Shown one piece after another: positions 7,567 to 17,682 of a stretch of DNA of 33,148 nt (its first letter is position 1; each line of letters begins with the position of its first letter). Below the pieces are notes generated by a model that searched no databases, was not told where the DNA came from, and saw nothing but the letters and a program-made list of their open reading frames with translations. Position numbers and translations under genes: made by a program. This stretch comes from Bacteroidota bacterium (GTDB taxonomy: Bacteria; Bacteroidota; Bacteroidia; AKYH767-A; OLB10): NCBI GenBank assembly GCA_019136655.1, contig JAGVTU010000025.1:1-33148 (forward strand), written 5' to 3'.

Positions 7567-10500
7567 TTACCAGTTACCGGTCATATTAGACTGACCGCTA
7601 CAATTTCCAAATCCAAATGACAGGTCTGTATTTCCTCCTGAATCCAGAGATAAGTCAACTCTGATTCCCTGACTTACACCAATTCCACCGCAATAATCGC
7701 AGCAAATACCATCACTCCAGCAAGGTGTGGGAACGCATTGTTCAATACTTCCGTTTATGGAAAAACTTCCGCATCCTTTCAGAGAGAAATTACCATTTGA
7801 AGAAGTATAAATTCCTTTCATTCCGAGTTCTGCTCTTGCTTCTGCACCAAACTTGGTGCAGGTGATGGAAGCACCTTTGAGATAAGCATGTACAAATGCC
7901 ATTGCGCCAATTCCATATTCATTTCCTGTATCATCAAATCCCATCCACATTCTTGCATCCAGTCCTGCCTTGGCTCCAAAAGATGCACTGATGACACCCA
8001 GATCAACACTGTAATCAGGCACATTGATAACAGGCAAATCTTTCATTCCGGTAAAGAAGAATCCTGAAACTTTATTCTGAATACTTGGAGGAACATTTTT
8101 GTCGTAGGCATACTGCATTATTTTTTGAGTGATATCGGATGATATGGAACTGTAATCACCTATCATCATTCCTGCATTTAAAGTGCCAATGCCCGGAGTT
8201 TGCACGGCACCACCTGCCAGAAAATACCATCCGCTTCCATCCACCACCATATTGGCAGTGCCTGAAATATACAATGCACCAATTTGTTTGTTCAGTTGCA
8301 AATCGCCAATAAATCTTGAGTTAGGAACATCATAAGTAATTCCAATATCACCAAATGCAGACGGAATATTTTTCACTTCCACTTTCTGATTGTTTGCTGT
8401 TACCGAACCATAAACCGTAAAAGTTTTACGTGTATCACCCTGCATTCCTTTGAATCCATCCATTCTTCCGGAGAAAGTAAAATTCTTCCACTCACCTTTA
8501 CTCATATCTGCATCCATTTTACCTTCGATATCGGCCATTGAACCATTGCCTAATTTCAATTTCTGATTTTTAGGATTTACTTCAATCCATGCAGCAGTTG
8601 TGGTGCGGTTGAGCTGGCCTTTAAGAACAATTCCTTCTTTATCTCTGATGGTTCCGTTGGCGGTAAATCTGCCTTTGATGAGTTGCTGAGGATGATCGTT
8701 AAATTGCAGGTTAGCATTAAAATCTACACCACCGGGTCCATGTAATGAAACATTTACAGGAAATAATTCAAACAGTACTTCACCGGCAGGTTTTGAAAAA
8801 CGAATAGCTCCTGAAACTTCTTCGAGTTGTGGAATATCCAAATCAATTCCGCATGACATATCAAAATATTTATCACCTCCTGTCAATCCAATTGGTTTTG
8901 CTTTCAGCACATCGTAAAACGTGATAATCTGTGCCTGATTTCCGGGAGCGATAATCTGATCGCCATTGCTGAAAAGTGAAAATTTCTGAAACTTTATCAG
9001 ATCACCTGTTTTCATTCCGGGTAAGTTACCTATTGTAACTCCGGGTTGTCCGCCATTGCCTATGATTCTCAATTCCCAGTGAGGTTTATGATCATTGCCT
9101 GCACTTGGATTGTAACCAAAAACAGGATTTTTTGCAACCACATTCACAGGAGTTACTCCGGCAAGTGTAAGTCCGTTAACCTGTGCATCGCCAATTTCAA
9201 AATCGTTTGGTTTGATACGTACATCTTTTAATGGAATATCCACAACACCTGTCTTCAGCGTACCATCAGGAATATTGATACCTGAAGAATTTTGTTGCAA
9301 TACCCAGTTACTCCCTGAAAACTCCCAATTCTCTAATTTGAATTTGATGGGATTGCTATTATTCAACGGATCAAATTTATCAGGATGAATCACCAGCTCA
9401 CCTGCATCAATTTCAAGCTTGGAAGGATTCATTGCCGGAATATTTTCTACTGAAAGGATAGTGGCAAGACGGATGTTGCTATCTTCCAAAAATGATTTAT
9501 GATTATTTGCCTTGGCTTTAAATCCAATGAGTGAAAATGTCAGTTCCTTTCCGTTTAAATCTGCAATACCAAATTTTTTCTTTGCATATCCTGCTGCATC
9601 AATACTCACAACATCTGTATTGAAAGAACCTGGTTTGTCGGTGAGTGCAAATGCATAATCCTGATTGCTGCCGAATGAAATATAATTTTGCGAAAACTTA
9701 AAACCTGATTGCTGAACGGCAATTTTACCTTTAATTTTTCCCTTATTGTTTTCAGACGAAACCATCATCACATCACCGCTTTCAGGAGTTTGCACCACGC
9801 CAAAAGAATGATGCACCATGAGTTTAAGACCGGCTATGTCACTCGGGAACTTAGCTTCAGCAGGAATACCAACCGGAATGTTGTTTTTGGTTTCGCTGCT
9901 CTTCTTAATTTTAAGATTGGTAAACGGAATGGTTTGTTTATTGTCCTGCAGCGAAAAATTATCATTGGCAGGAAGATTAATCAGGCTACCGCTGATCAGC
10001 CATGTTCCGTCCTTTTGTTTTTCTTTCGACTGCACATCCACATCAAATCCAAAAATTTTGTCAATCACAATTTCTTTATCTGTTTGCAGATTGAAGTCAA
10101 GTGTGTTTGTTTGTTTCACTGAAATATTTTCAGCATGACTTATAATATTTGGCACTACTCCCTGTTTTGAAGCCCACACTTTTTGTGTAGCAGGAGTCAT
10201 CGGCACTCCTTTCAAAACATATTTTCCCTGAGCATCGGTTTTTGTTTCGAGGTTTTTTCCATTACCCATTTCAATATAAACGGTTGCACCTTCCAAAGGA
10301 GTTTTTGCAACTCCGAGTGTAACTGTTCCATTGATGATAGCTGATTTTCGGAGGTAAGCAGGGCCGTAGGTTTTTATTTCTTTCGAATTTTTCACTCCGG
10401 AAAGCGAATAAGTTCCTGCTTCATAGTCTGCATCTGCAGGAGGTGTAATGATAAAATCGAAATGCTCAGCCATACTTTCGAAAGTAAAACTTACATAACC

Positions 10501-13365
10501 TTGCTTGTCGGTAATCTGTGAAATATCTTGCCCCGGAATATCAATTTTTACTGTAGCTCCCTGAATGGGTTTAGATGCTCCCGGCAAATTCAATCTTCCG
10601 GAAGAGTTTTTTTCAAGTACCTGAAAACGGATTCGCTTCTGTGCTTTATACACAATGAATTTAATCAAAGGCAGTTGTTTGCCATCGCTTACCTTGATGT
10701 TTATAGTGGTATCTTTTGAAAAGTAACCTGCATCCAAAGGCTGAATAATTATTTTTCTTTTATCGCCAGAGGGCACTGCTGTTCTGAATGCGTGTCTTGT
10801 TGTAAACTGAATATTACCTCTGCCACTGCTCACACCTGCAAGTTCTGCTTTGGTGGTAACTTTTATAAATCCATCAATATCCACATCCGACTCAACAGCA
10901 TTTCCATTTTCATCTTCAACATATCCGTTTATCCAGCCATCAGGTTCAAGACTAAAATCCATATTTACTTTCTGCTCACCCCAAAGCATAGGAGCCATTG
11001 GCGGATTTGCAGGTAGTGAACCACCTTTAAATCCTTCGGGTTTGGTAACAATTGTTCGTGTTGGACCAATAACCTTACTTGTTTCACCCAGTTTGAATCC
11101 TTCTGTTTCTACATCCAGGTTGTTGAATTCATATCTTCCGTCTTTGTCTGTTTTAACTACAGTAAACAATTTTGAAGGATCGTTATTATTCTTATAGCCG
11201 TTGATGCTTACAACACCCACATCTGACAACGGCCTTGCTCCGGCACTTTTTGCAACCTCCACCTTTCCTGTAATCCGTGGCCGGCCCGGTTGAACACCTA
11301 CGCTGTCAGTATAAGTTTCAACAACCAACTCACTGTTCCAAATGATGGAAGAACCAAATTGTATGGGAGTTTTAAATCCGCTACTCGGTATATATTCTCC
11401 AATTGAATTAAACGGAAAATAATTTTTGTCCTTATCCCATAGCGGATAGTAACTTTTTTCCTTAGGGTCGAAGATTACATCACCTGCCATTTTATCGGGT
11501 TTGCAGTTGATGTAATATCTGTCTGAAAAGTTGTTCGGGTCATGCTGAATAAGGTTATGGAAAATAGCATAACCCTGTATATCTGTAATTTTTTCTGACG
11601 AGTGATTTGGCCCTCTGAAATAAACAACGTTCGCTGTTTTAACTTCACCTTCATCAGGAGGCGCATTTTGTGGTTTTGATTTGCGCAGAATATAAGTGGG
11701 CACACCAGATAAGTATGTTCCTTTGCCTTTGTAACTATCATAGTAAGGACTTTTTGTCCACGTTACTCTTACTTTCAGATTATAACTTTTAACCAACGAT
11801 ACCAGTGTACCTACATCCACACCTTTCCATGGGTCAACTTTAATATTCACATCAGAACTGCAGTAATAATTGTTTTCTACTCTGATACGGTACACTTTAT
11901 ACAACTTACCAATTGCTGTTTTTTTGAATTCACCACCTCCTGTAGTCAAATCAAGTTTATCATTGATAAGTCCTATTTCATTCTGTACATTCATGAAATT
12001 AAAAGTAAAGTTTCCATCCGCATCCGTAGTTGTGGTAGAAATTACTTTGTTCATATCTTTAAAATAAGACTGAGTATTGTAAAGCGAACTTTCTTTGATT
12101 ACTTGTCCTGAATATGTTTCATTTTCTATTTTTCCGTCTAAAACATAGGTAAGTACCAAACTGATTTTGGTATTGGCCAAAGGTTTGGCTCCTGTAGTGC
12201 TGAGGAGTTCCTGATTGTATTTCATCTGGTCAGGAACAGGTTGGCCCGGCAAATGAGTGGGCGCGCTTACATTTAAATTCGGAGATTGATTTCCCACTGT
12301 TGCTCCTGTTACTCCGCTTGCAGTTTTAAATCTATAAACCAGTTTTCCTTTCACCTCGCTCACAGGCACAGGGTCATAATTTAAAACAGGATAAATCTGT
12401 CCGGGTGGTGTTACAGTAGTAGTAAGCATCATTGCAGTAACGGCAGGGCTGCCATAATTAAAAACTGTTACTTCACTTCGTCCATTATTCTGAAAAGCTA
12501 CTTTTTTATTCAGGTCTCTTGCAATTACCTGAACAGCATAAGTAGTTCCGGTATCAAGTTTCAAATCATAAGGCTGTGTTACATACTGATTGGTAAAAAG
12601 AGTTGTTTTTACCATTGGATTATTTGCTTTGTACCCTACTGCTGCATCAATAGCATAATTGGGCGATTGTCCGGGCATCACTTTTACGGCATAAAGGTCA
12701 TACACCACTTGTGCTCCTATAACATTTCCTGCCGGTGGAGTCCATGAAAAAATAATATTTGGCTGAAGCGAAGGAACAGTCTGTCCGTTGAACGGAGATG
12801 TTATCACCGGAGGTGCAGCATGTGTAATATTCAGAGGAAAGCAACTTTCGTCAGAGGCCGGATATACTATTCCATCTAAATCCACAGCCATTGCCTGAAC
12901 ACATAACTCCCAGTTTCCCTCTGGAAGTTCGTTATTCTTCAACACATCAGTAAGCAACTCCGGAAAACTGCTCCGCACAACCTCTTGTCTTAAAAAACGA
13001 AGTTGAACAGGGTCTGCAGTAAACACTTTTGTTTCAAGCGGATTGATGGTAAGCAGCTGAGCAGGTGCATAATTATCCAATGTGGTAATATATTCATCCG
13101 AAGTTCGTTTAAGACTGCCATGCAGCATTACTCTGTTGTAAGCAACGGTTGGATTGGGATTCATCACCGTGATGATTACTTTATTGGACAAGTCGCCATA
13201 CTCACTGAAAACTGACGACACTGGTGGTTTGACTATTACTGTTACTTTTAATGGTATCACAGCTGTTTGTGCTGATGAAAGATGTGCCATCATCAGAAAA
13301 ATAAAAAGTGGCATCAGACTCCAAAATTGTCTTATCCGGTAAAATAAAATTCTTTCTGCTTTCAT
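7567..13365 (-). CDS. Giant exported TANFOR-like / carboxypeptidase-regulatory-like repeat protein
   Basis: A 1932-residue protein with a signal peptide (about 1-33, cleavage near LSSAQ). Residues about 35-305 resemble the TANFOR-type N-terminus of Bacteroidota surface proteins: VTV..KPP, LSNKVIITV, LPEGNWELCVQA, IIFSWTPP and NNGRSEVTVFNYG. Residues about 690-1100 hold several carboxypeptidase regulatory-like beta sandwiches with the G.V....PL.GA.V.I and T...G.Y.F pattern, for example at 697-760, 905-985 and 1010-1095. Residues 1100-1840 are beta-rich and unrecognised, with barrel- or adhesin-like Gly/Asn/Asp content. The final 100 residues contain eight cysteines, including CCDYC. No T9SS sorting domain was seen. 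It lies 12 bp after the barrel gene and 28 bp before the FN3 gene. The TANFOR call rests on remembered family pattern; function is unknown, and surface assembly with its neighbours is inferred. Confidence 0.75.
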   Translation of the reverse strand: MKAERILFYRIRQFWSLMPLFIFLMMAHLSSAQTAVIPLKVTVIVKPPVSSVFSEYGDLSNKVIITVMNPNPTVAYNRVMLHGSLKRTSDEYITTLDNYAPAQLLTINPLETKVFTADPVQLRFLRQEVVRSSFPELLTDVLKNNELPEGNWELCVQAMAVDLDGIVYPASDESCFPLNITHAAPPVITSPFNGQTVPSLQPNIIFSWTPPAGNVIGAQVVYDLYAVKVMPGQSPNYAIDAAVGYKANNPMVKTTLFTNQYVTQPYDLKLDTGTTYAVQVIARDLNKKVAFQNNGRSEVTVFNYGSPAVTAMMLTTTVTPPGQIYPVLNYDPVPVSEVKGKLVYRFKTASGVTGATVGNQSPNLNVSAPTHLPGQPVPDQMKYNQELLSTTGAKPLANTKISLVLTYVLDGKIENETYSGQVIKESSLYNTQSYFKDMNKVISTTTTDADGNFTFNFMNVQNEIGLINDKLDLTTGGGEFKKTAIGKLYKVYRIRVENNYYCSSDVNIKVDPWKGVDVGTLVSLVKSYNLKVRVTWTKSPYYDSYKGKGTYLSGVPTYILRKSKPQNAPPDEGEVKTANVVYFRGPNHSSEKITDIQGYAIFHNLIQHDPNNFSDRYYINCKPDKMAGDVIFDPKEKSYYPLWDKDKNYFPFNSIGEYIPSSGFKTPIQFGSSIIWNSELVVETYTDSVGVQPGRPRITGKVEVAKSAGARPLSDVGVVSINGYKNNNDPSKLFTVVKTDKDGRYEFNNLDVETEGFKLGETSKVIGPTRTIVTKPEGFKGGSLPANPPMAPMLWGEQKVNMDFSLEPDGWINGYVEDENGNAVESDVDIDGFIKVTTKAELAGVSSGRGNIQFTTRHAFRTAVPSGDKRKIIIQPLDAGYFSKDTTINIKVSDGKQLPLIKFIVYKAQKRIRFQVLEKNSSGRLNLPGASKPIQGATVKIDIPGQDISQITDKQGYVSFTFESMAEHFDFIITPPADADYEAGTYSLSGVKNSKEIKTYGPAYLRKSAIINGTVTLGVAKTPLEGATVYIEMGNGKNLETKTDAQGKYVLKGVPMTPATQKVWASKQGVVPNIISHAENISVKQTNTLDFNLQTDKEIVIDKIFGFDVDVQSKEKQKDGTWLISGSLINLPANDNFSLQDNKQTIPFTNLKIKKSSETKNNIPVGIPAEAKFPSDIAGLKLMVHHSFGVVQTPESGDVMMVSSENNKGKIKGKIAVQQSGFKFSQNYISFGSNQDYAFALTDKPGSFNTDVVSIDAAGYAKKKFGIADLNGKELTFSLIGFKAKANNHKSFLEDSNIRLATILSVENIPAMNPSKLEIDAGELVIHPDKFDPLNNSNPIKFKLENWEFSGSNWVLQQNSSGINIPDGTLKTGVVDIPLKDVRIKPNDFEIGDAQVNGLTLAGVTPVNVVAKNPVFGYNPSAGNDHKPHWELRIIGNGGQPGVTIGNLPGMKTGDLIKFQKFSLFSNGDQIIAPGNQAQIITFYDVLKAKPIGLTGGDKYFDMSCGIDLDIPQLEEVSGAIRFSKPAGEVLFELFPVNVSLHGPGGVDFNANLQFNDHPQQLIKGRFTANGTIRDKEGIVLKGQLNRTTTAAWIEVNPKNQKLKLGNGSMADIEGKMDADMSKGEWKNFTFSGRMDGFKGMQGDTRKTFTVYGSVTANNQKVEVKNIPSAFGDIGITYDVPNSRFIGDLQLNKQIGALYISGTANMVVDGSGWYFLAGGAVQTPGIGTLNAGMMIGDYSSISSDITQKIMQYAYDKNVPPSIQNKVSGFFFTGMKDLPVINVPDYSVDLGVISASFGAKAGLDARMWMGFDDTGNEYGIGAMAFVHAYLKGASITCTKFGAEARAELGMKGIYTSSNGNFSLKGCGSFSINGSIEQCVPTPCWSDGICCDYCGGIGVSQGIRVDLSLDSGGNTDLSFGFGNCSGQSNMTGNW

Positions 13366-13377
13366 TGTTTTAATTTT

Positions 13378-15096
13378 TTAGAATGTCAAGCCATAAATAA
13401 ATTGTACAGATGTTTCACTGAAATTTTCTACTACAGAAGTATTAATTGCTTTGTTCTTTAAATAATTTATCATCAACTGAAAATTATGATGTGTACCTAC
13501 AGGCACCATTGCACCCAGCGAACCTCTGAATGTGTTTCCATTGGGCTTTTTATCGAATTTATTGCTGAGGTATGATAGAACGGTATTCAAATGCACTTTT
13601 CGCTTCATCACAGGTATGCCTGCACCTATTGTTCCGCCAACAGATTCCAAATCGCCCTGAGGAGTTTTTGACAGAATATAATTCAATGCTCCGTTGCCAC
13701 TAAGGCCTTGCTTCAACCAGGAATGATTGTATCCTGCCGTTACCGAATAAGTATTCAAATCGGGAATGGAACCTATGCTGCTCTCAGGTGTACTCAGCGA
13801 CTGGTATGCAAAAACAAAATTCAGATTCTTTACACTTCTCTCATTCATCCAGTTGAAAAAGGGCATCAGTGTAACGCTGTTGCTTACCTGCTTGAAAGAC
13901 TCATTGCTCTGTGATGTTGCAAGTGGATTATTGGTGATTCCGTAATTGTTATAATTAAAGTTTATACCGAAATGCAGCGTTGGAACATAGCTGATATTGG
14001 CACTTCCTATAAATCTTTTTGCAGTGGATGTTTTCAACTTTTTAAGATTGTCTTTCTGAAATCCGATACTGGTGTTGATGTTGAGTTTTCCGCTGTCGAG
14101 TTTAAATTTATTGACAAACAAAATTTCTCTCAGGTCTGACTGAAAAAAATAAGCCCCCATGGACTGATATCCCGGATCAATGCGTTTATACAACAACTCT
14201 GATGTCCATTTTTTCATTTGATAACTGAGTTTGGTTTCTCCGGCAAAATAATATCGGGTAGAAACCTTATCCGTTACCACAGGACTCATGATGCTTTTAA
14301 TCCATTTATTCTCCTTGTCTATATTGCCGGTGTCTTTGGAGTCATCACTGTTTGCAGTATATGCACTGAACCCTAAATCAGTTTTCCACGCAAGTCTTTT
14401 CCCAAGCATTACCTGACCCGAAAGACCAACCGTTTTATTCTCTGCAGGCTGAACAGAGTCCTTCAAACTTTTACTCAGAGATTTTTCGCTGTCCCATCCT
14501 TTGAAATAAATCAAATCAATATAATTCTTTGAAGTACCATAGCCTACCTTCATGGCATAGCCCAGCCGTTTATATACCGGCACCGGTCGTACCAATTGTG
14601 GATTGGCATACATGCTTGAATCCACAGAAGTAGATCTGCGCAATCGTCCATACATAAATCCGACTCTGAACTTGCCTGGCGTAAGGTCAAATCCTGCACC
14701 CAACATGGTGTGTCCGGCAAGAGTGTAAGGCGAATAAGTAATGTTGCGATAACCCAGATGCAGTTTCACCCATCGGTAATAAGGACTAATGCCAAACTGA
14801 TTAAACGGCTGATAAAATTTATTTTCGAAGTTTGAGAATAAGAATGAAAACGGAACCTGAATTCCAAACAGATTCAGTGTTGGGTTGCCATTAATGAGCC
14901 AACTGAATTCTTTTTTACGTGGATCTATTTCGCTGGCATGATAATATTCTAACTGAAGATTCAGATTGCCATGCAGTGAAACTTTATTGTTGAGTTTCAG
15001 ATGTTCAATATCCTGTCCTGTTGCTGAATAGGGCTGAAAGAAAAAGGTTGTAACTGTCATTATCAGTCCAATGCTTTTTATCACTCTTGCCTTCAT
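13378..15096 (-). CDS. Outer-membrane beta-barrel-like protein
   Basis: The ATG at 15096 gives 572 residues beginning MKARVIKS; a TTG two codons earlier is possible but less likely. A signal peptide spans about residues 1-28 (ending near SATGQ). The remainder alternates polar and hydrophobic/aromatic residues in short strands separated by Asn/Gly/Ser turns, for example WVKLHLGYRNITYS and HFGINFNYNNYG. It ends VQFIYGLTF, with the terminal phenylalanine typical of barrels inserted by BAM. There is no TonB box or plug domain in view, so it is not an obvious TonB-dependent receptor. It is the first gene of a three-gene unit with 12 bp to the next gene, and may anchor or export the 1932-residue protein. 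Function is not recognised. Confidence 0.75.
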   Translation of the reverse strand: MKARVIKSIGLIMTVTTFFFQPYSATGQDIEHLKLNNKVSLHGNLNLQLEYYHASEIDPRKKEFSWLINGNPTLNLFGIQVPFSFLFSNFENKFYQPFNQFGISPYYRWVKLHLGYRNITYSPYTLAGHTMLGAGFDLTPGKFRVGFMYGRLRRSTSVDSSMYANPQLVRPVPVYKRLGYAMKVGYGTSKNYIDLIYFKGWDSEKSLSKSLKDSVQPAENKTVGLSGQVMLGKRLAWKTDLGFSAYTANSDDSKDTGNIDKENKWIKSIMSPVVTDKVSTRYYFAGETKLSYQMKKWTSELLYKRIDPGYQSMGAYFFQSDLREILFVNKFKLDSGKLNINTSIGFQKDNLKKLKTSTAKRFIGSANISYVPTLHFGINFNYNNYGITNNPLATSQSNESFKQVSNSVTLMPFFNWMNERSVKNLNFVFAYQSLSTPESSIGSIPDLNTYSVTAGYNHSWLKQGLSGNGALNYILSKTPQGDLESVGGTIGAGIPVMKRKVHLNTVLSYLSNKFDKKPNGNTFRGSLGAMVPVGTHHNFQLMINYLKNKAINTSVVENFSETSVQFIYGLTF

Positions 15097-15147
15097 AGTC
15101 AAAGTTTTAATTAACTTATAGTAGGTGTAATTTACTATTCAACCTTA

Positions 15148-15155
15148 CAAGTTTA
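15148..15155 (-). promoter_or_regulatory. Possible -7 box for the surface cassette
   Basis: The minus strand reads TAAACTTG, one base off TAnnTTTG, 51 nt before the barrel gene ATG. It lies in the 297-bp divergent region 15097-15393, which is AT-rich and has no coding frame I could support. A weak call; another start site in this region is possible. Confidence 0.25.
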
Positions 15156-15364
15156 ATCACCTTAAAAACTATATCAGCATAAATGTAGAGGATTTTTCAA
15201 CAGTTATTGTCAATCTGATAAAAATCATAAATATGAGAGCGGCCTGAATACTATTGTAAAAAATAATTTCAACAAAAATCTGTCTGAAAAATCTTTCCAC
15301 ATATACTGTTTAAGACTTTTCCGGAATAAAATCAAAACATCAGCGTTAATTAAAGCACTATTTA

Positions 15365-15372
15365 TAGTTTTG
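15365..15372 (+). promoter_or_regulatory. Bacteroidota -7 box for the class A PBP gene
   Basis: TAGTTTTG matches TAnnTTTG exactly, 21 nt before the ATG at 15394. It overlaps the TTG at 15370-15372 that could otherwise extend the frame, so this box argues for the ATG as the true start. The -33 region has only a weak GTTAA. Confidence 0.5.
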
Positions 15373-15393
15373 TCCGCTTCGGGAATAAATATT

Positions 15394-17622
15394 ATGACGA
15401 AAACCGCAAAAAAGAAAGGCTCCTACCGTAAATACATCAGCATCATGTGGTTGTTGGCATTATTGCCTCCGGCAGCCATTATTATACTGGTGGCAGCTGT
15501 GAATGCTGAAAAGTTTGGTAAGCTGCCTACTTTTGAAGAACTTGAAAACCAAAAAAGTGCACTTGCTTCCGAAGTAATATCAAGCGATAATGTTATTCTC
15601 GGTAAATATTATGTGCAAAACCGTTCTAATATTCATTTCAAAGAACTGGCAGATAATACCGTAAAGGCACTGGAAGCTACTGAAGACGTCCGCTTTTATC
15701 AACATAGCGGAGTAGATTTAAGAGGTCTGGCACGTGTGTTTTTCAAAACTGTAATACTTCAACAGCAATCATCAGGCGGTGGAAGTACTATCACCCAACA
15801 GTTGGCCAAGAATCTTTTCCCGCGTGAGAATGAAAGTGGTCTGAAACTGGTTATCCGTAAAATCAAAGAATGGATTATTGCAGTGAGGTTGGAGCGCAAT
15901 TACACTAAACCCGAAATTATGGCAATGTATCTGAACACGGTTGAATTCGGACATAACAGTTTCGGTATTAAATCAGCGGCAAAAACATTTTTCAATAAAA
16001 TTCCATCTCAGCTTCATACAGAAGAGTCGGCTATGCTCATAGGTATGTTGCAGGCACCTTCACGGTATAGCCCTGTGCGCAATCCTGAAAATGCAAAAAA
16101 CAGACGTAATACGGTGTTGAGCCAGATGTCGAAATATAATTTTATTACCCAAAGTGCATACGACTCATTAAGCAAACTTCCTATTAAACTTAATTTCAAA
16201 GCAGAAGATCACAATGAAGGTTTGGCACCTTATTTCAGAGAAACTTTGCGCCTTGAACTCACAAAATGGTGTAGTGAACATAAAAAAGCAGATGGATCAA
16301 CCTATAACCTTTACCGTGATGGTTTACGAATCTACACTACGATAGATTCACGGATGCAGGAATATGCAGAAGAGGCCTTGAAAGAACATCTTACTGCTCT
16401 TCAAAAAACTTTTGATGAACACTGGAAAGGGCGCGTACCCTGGGCACAGCATCCCGAAGTTATTGAAGAAGGAATCAAACGAAGTGCGCGCTATGCTTCT
16501 TTGAAAGCTGACGGACTCTCAGAAGCAGAAATAAAAGAAAACTTCAACACAAAAATTCCGATGACAGTTTTCTCATGGCATGGTGACATTGATACTGTCA
16601 TGAGTCCTCTCGATTCTCTTAAATACTACAAACGCTTTTTGCAATCAGGTGTGATGAGTATGGAACCTCAAACAGGTTTTGTACGTGCATGGGTTGGTGG
16701 AAATAATTATCGCTTCTTTAAATATGATCATGTAAAAGCAGGACGCAGACAGGTGGGTTCTACTTTTAAACCTTTCCTCTATACCCTTGCCATGCAGGAA
16801 GGATATTCGCCTTGTTTTAAGGTTCCCAATGTGAAGGTTTCCATTCCAATTCCCGGACAACCAGACTGGACACCTTCTAACAGCGATGGAAAGTACGGAG
16901 GAATGCTTACTCTGAAAGAAGCACTTGCAGAATCAGTAAACGTCATCTCTGCTTATCTGATGAAAGAGTTTGGCCCGAGTGCAGTTATTCAGATTGCACG
17001 AAAAATGGGTATCACATCTCCCATTGACGAAGTTCCTTCAATTTGTTTGGGTACTCCTGATGTTTCATTGTTTGAGATGTGTGGCGCCTACAGTTCGTTT
17101 GCAAACAAAGGCGTTTGGACAGAGCCTATATACATTACAAGAATTGAAGACAAAAACGGTTTGGTATTACAGGAGTTTGTGCCTCGCAAAGTGGAAGCCA
17201 TCAGCGAAGAAACAGCCTATCTGATGATTAAACTGATGCAAGGTGTGGTAGAAAAAGGTACCGGAGCAAGACTGAGATTCCGTTATGGATTGAATAATCC
17301 TATTGCCGGTAAAACAGGAACTACACAAAATCAAAGTGACGGATGGTTTATGGGAATTACTCCTAACCTGGTTACGGGTGTGTGGACAGGATGTGAAGAC
17401 CGCTCTGTACATTTCAGAACTACACATCTCGGTCAGGGAGCAAATACAGCTCTTCCGCTCTGGGCTATTTACATGAAAAAAGTTTTTGCCGATAAAGAAT
17501 TGAATATTTATCAGGGAGATTTTGAAAAACCTGAACACCCTGTCAGCATAGAAACCGACTGCAGCAAATACGAACAAAGCAGACAACAACCCACTAACAC
17601 AGGTTTCGGCAGCGATTTGTAA
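15394..17622 (+). CDS. Class A penicillin-binding protein (PBP1A type)
   Basis: Bifunctional peptidoglycan synthase of 742 residues from the ATG at 15394. It has a basic N-terminus and one membrane anchor (about 17-37), with the bulk in the periplasm. The glycosyltransferase 51 domain shows the catalytic Glu at about 97 in EATEDVRFYQHSGVD, then GGGSTITQQLAKNLF and the YLNTVEFGHNSFGI motif. The transpeptidase domain has the active-site STFK at about 456-459, SVN at about 514-516 and KTGTT at about 640-644. All catalytic motifs are intact. It polymerises lipid II and cross-links the glycan strands. It stands alone after its own promoter; pheT follows after 60 bp with its own -7 box. mrcA or pbpA are common labels, but I leave the symbol blank since subtype naming varies. 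Confidence 0.94.
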   Translation: MTKTAKKKGSYRKYISIMWLLALLPPAAIIILVAAVNAEKFGKLPTFEELENQKSALASEVISSDNVILGKYYVQNRSNIHFKELADNTVKALEATEDVRFYQHSGVDLRGLARVFFKTVILQQQSSGGGSTITQQLAKNLFPRENESGLKLVIRKIKEWIIAVRLERNYTKPEIMAMYLNTVEFGHNSFGIKSAAKTFFNKIPSQLHTEESAMLIGMLQAPSRYSPVRNPENAKNRRNTVLSQMSKYNFITQSAYDSLSKLPIKLNFKAEDHNEGLAPYFRETLRLELTKWCSEHKKADGSTYNLYRDGLRIYTTIDSRMQEYAEEALKEHLTALQKTFDEHWKGRVPWAQHPEVIEEGIKRSARYASLKADGLSEAEIKENFNTKIPMTVFSWHGDIDTVMSPLDSLKYYKRFLQSGVMSMEPQTGFVRAWVGGNNYRFFKYDHVKAGRRQVGSTFKPFLYTLAMQEGYSPCFKVPNVKVSIPIPGQPDWTPSNSDGKYGGMLTLKEALAESVNVISAYLMKEFGPSAVIQIARKMGITSPIDEVPSICLGTPDVSLFEMCGAYSSFANKGVWTEPIYITRIEDKNGLVLQEFVPRKVEAISEETAYLMIKLMQGVVEKGTGARLRFRYGLNNPIAGKTGTTQNQSDGWFMGITPNLVTGVWTGCEDRSVHFRTTHLGQGANTALPLWAIYMKKVFADKELNIYQGDFEKPEHPVSIETDCSKYEQSRQQPTNTGFGSDL

Positions 17623-17649
17623 CATCATTTTCTGCAAGGCCTAATTCGT

Positions 17650-17657
17650 TATTTTTG
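17650..17657 (+). promoter_or_regulatory. Bacteroidota -7 box for pheT
   Basis: TATTTTTG matches TAnnTTTG, 25 nt before the pheT ATG. It is followed at once by a 14-nt perfect palindrome (17658-17663 pairs with 17666-17671), which would form a small hairpin at the very 5' end of the message. Confidence 0.55.
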
Positions 17658-17682
17658 CGTTTTCAAAAACGGAATTGCAGAG

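Noticed and set aside
15290..15305. DnaA-box-like word CTTTCCACA in the divergent intergenic region
   Set aside because: It differs from TTATCCACA at two positions and stands alone, so it gives no support for an origin.
17167..17637. A 156-codon minus-strand frame opposite the end of the PBP gene
   Set aside because: It lies across the conserved transpeptidase KTG region of the PBP, and its composition is that of an antisense shadow.
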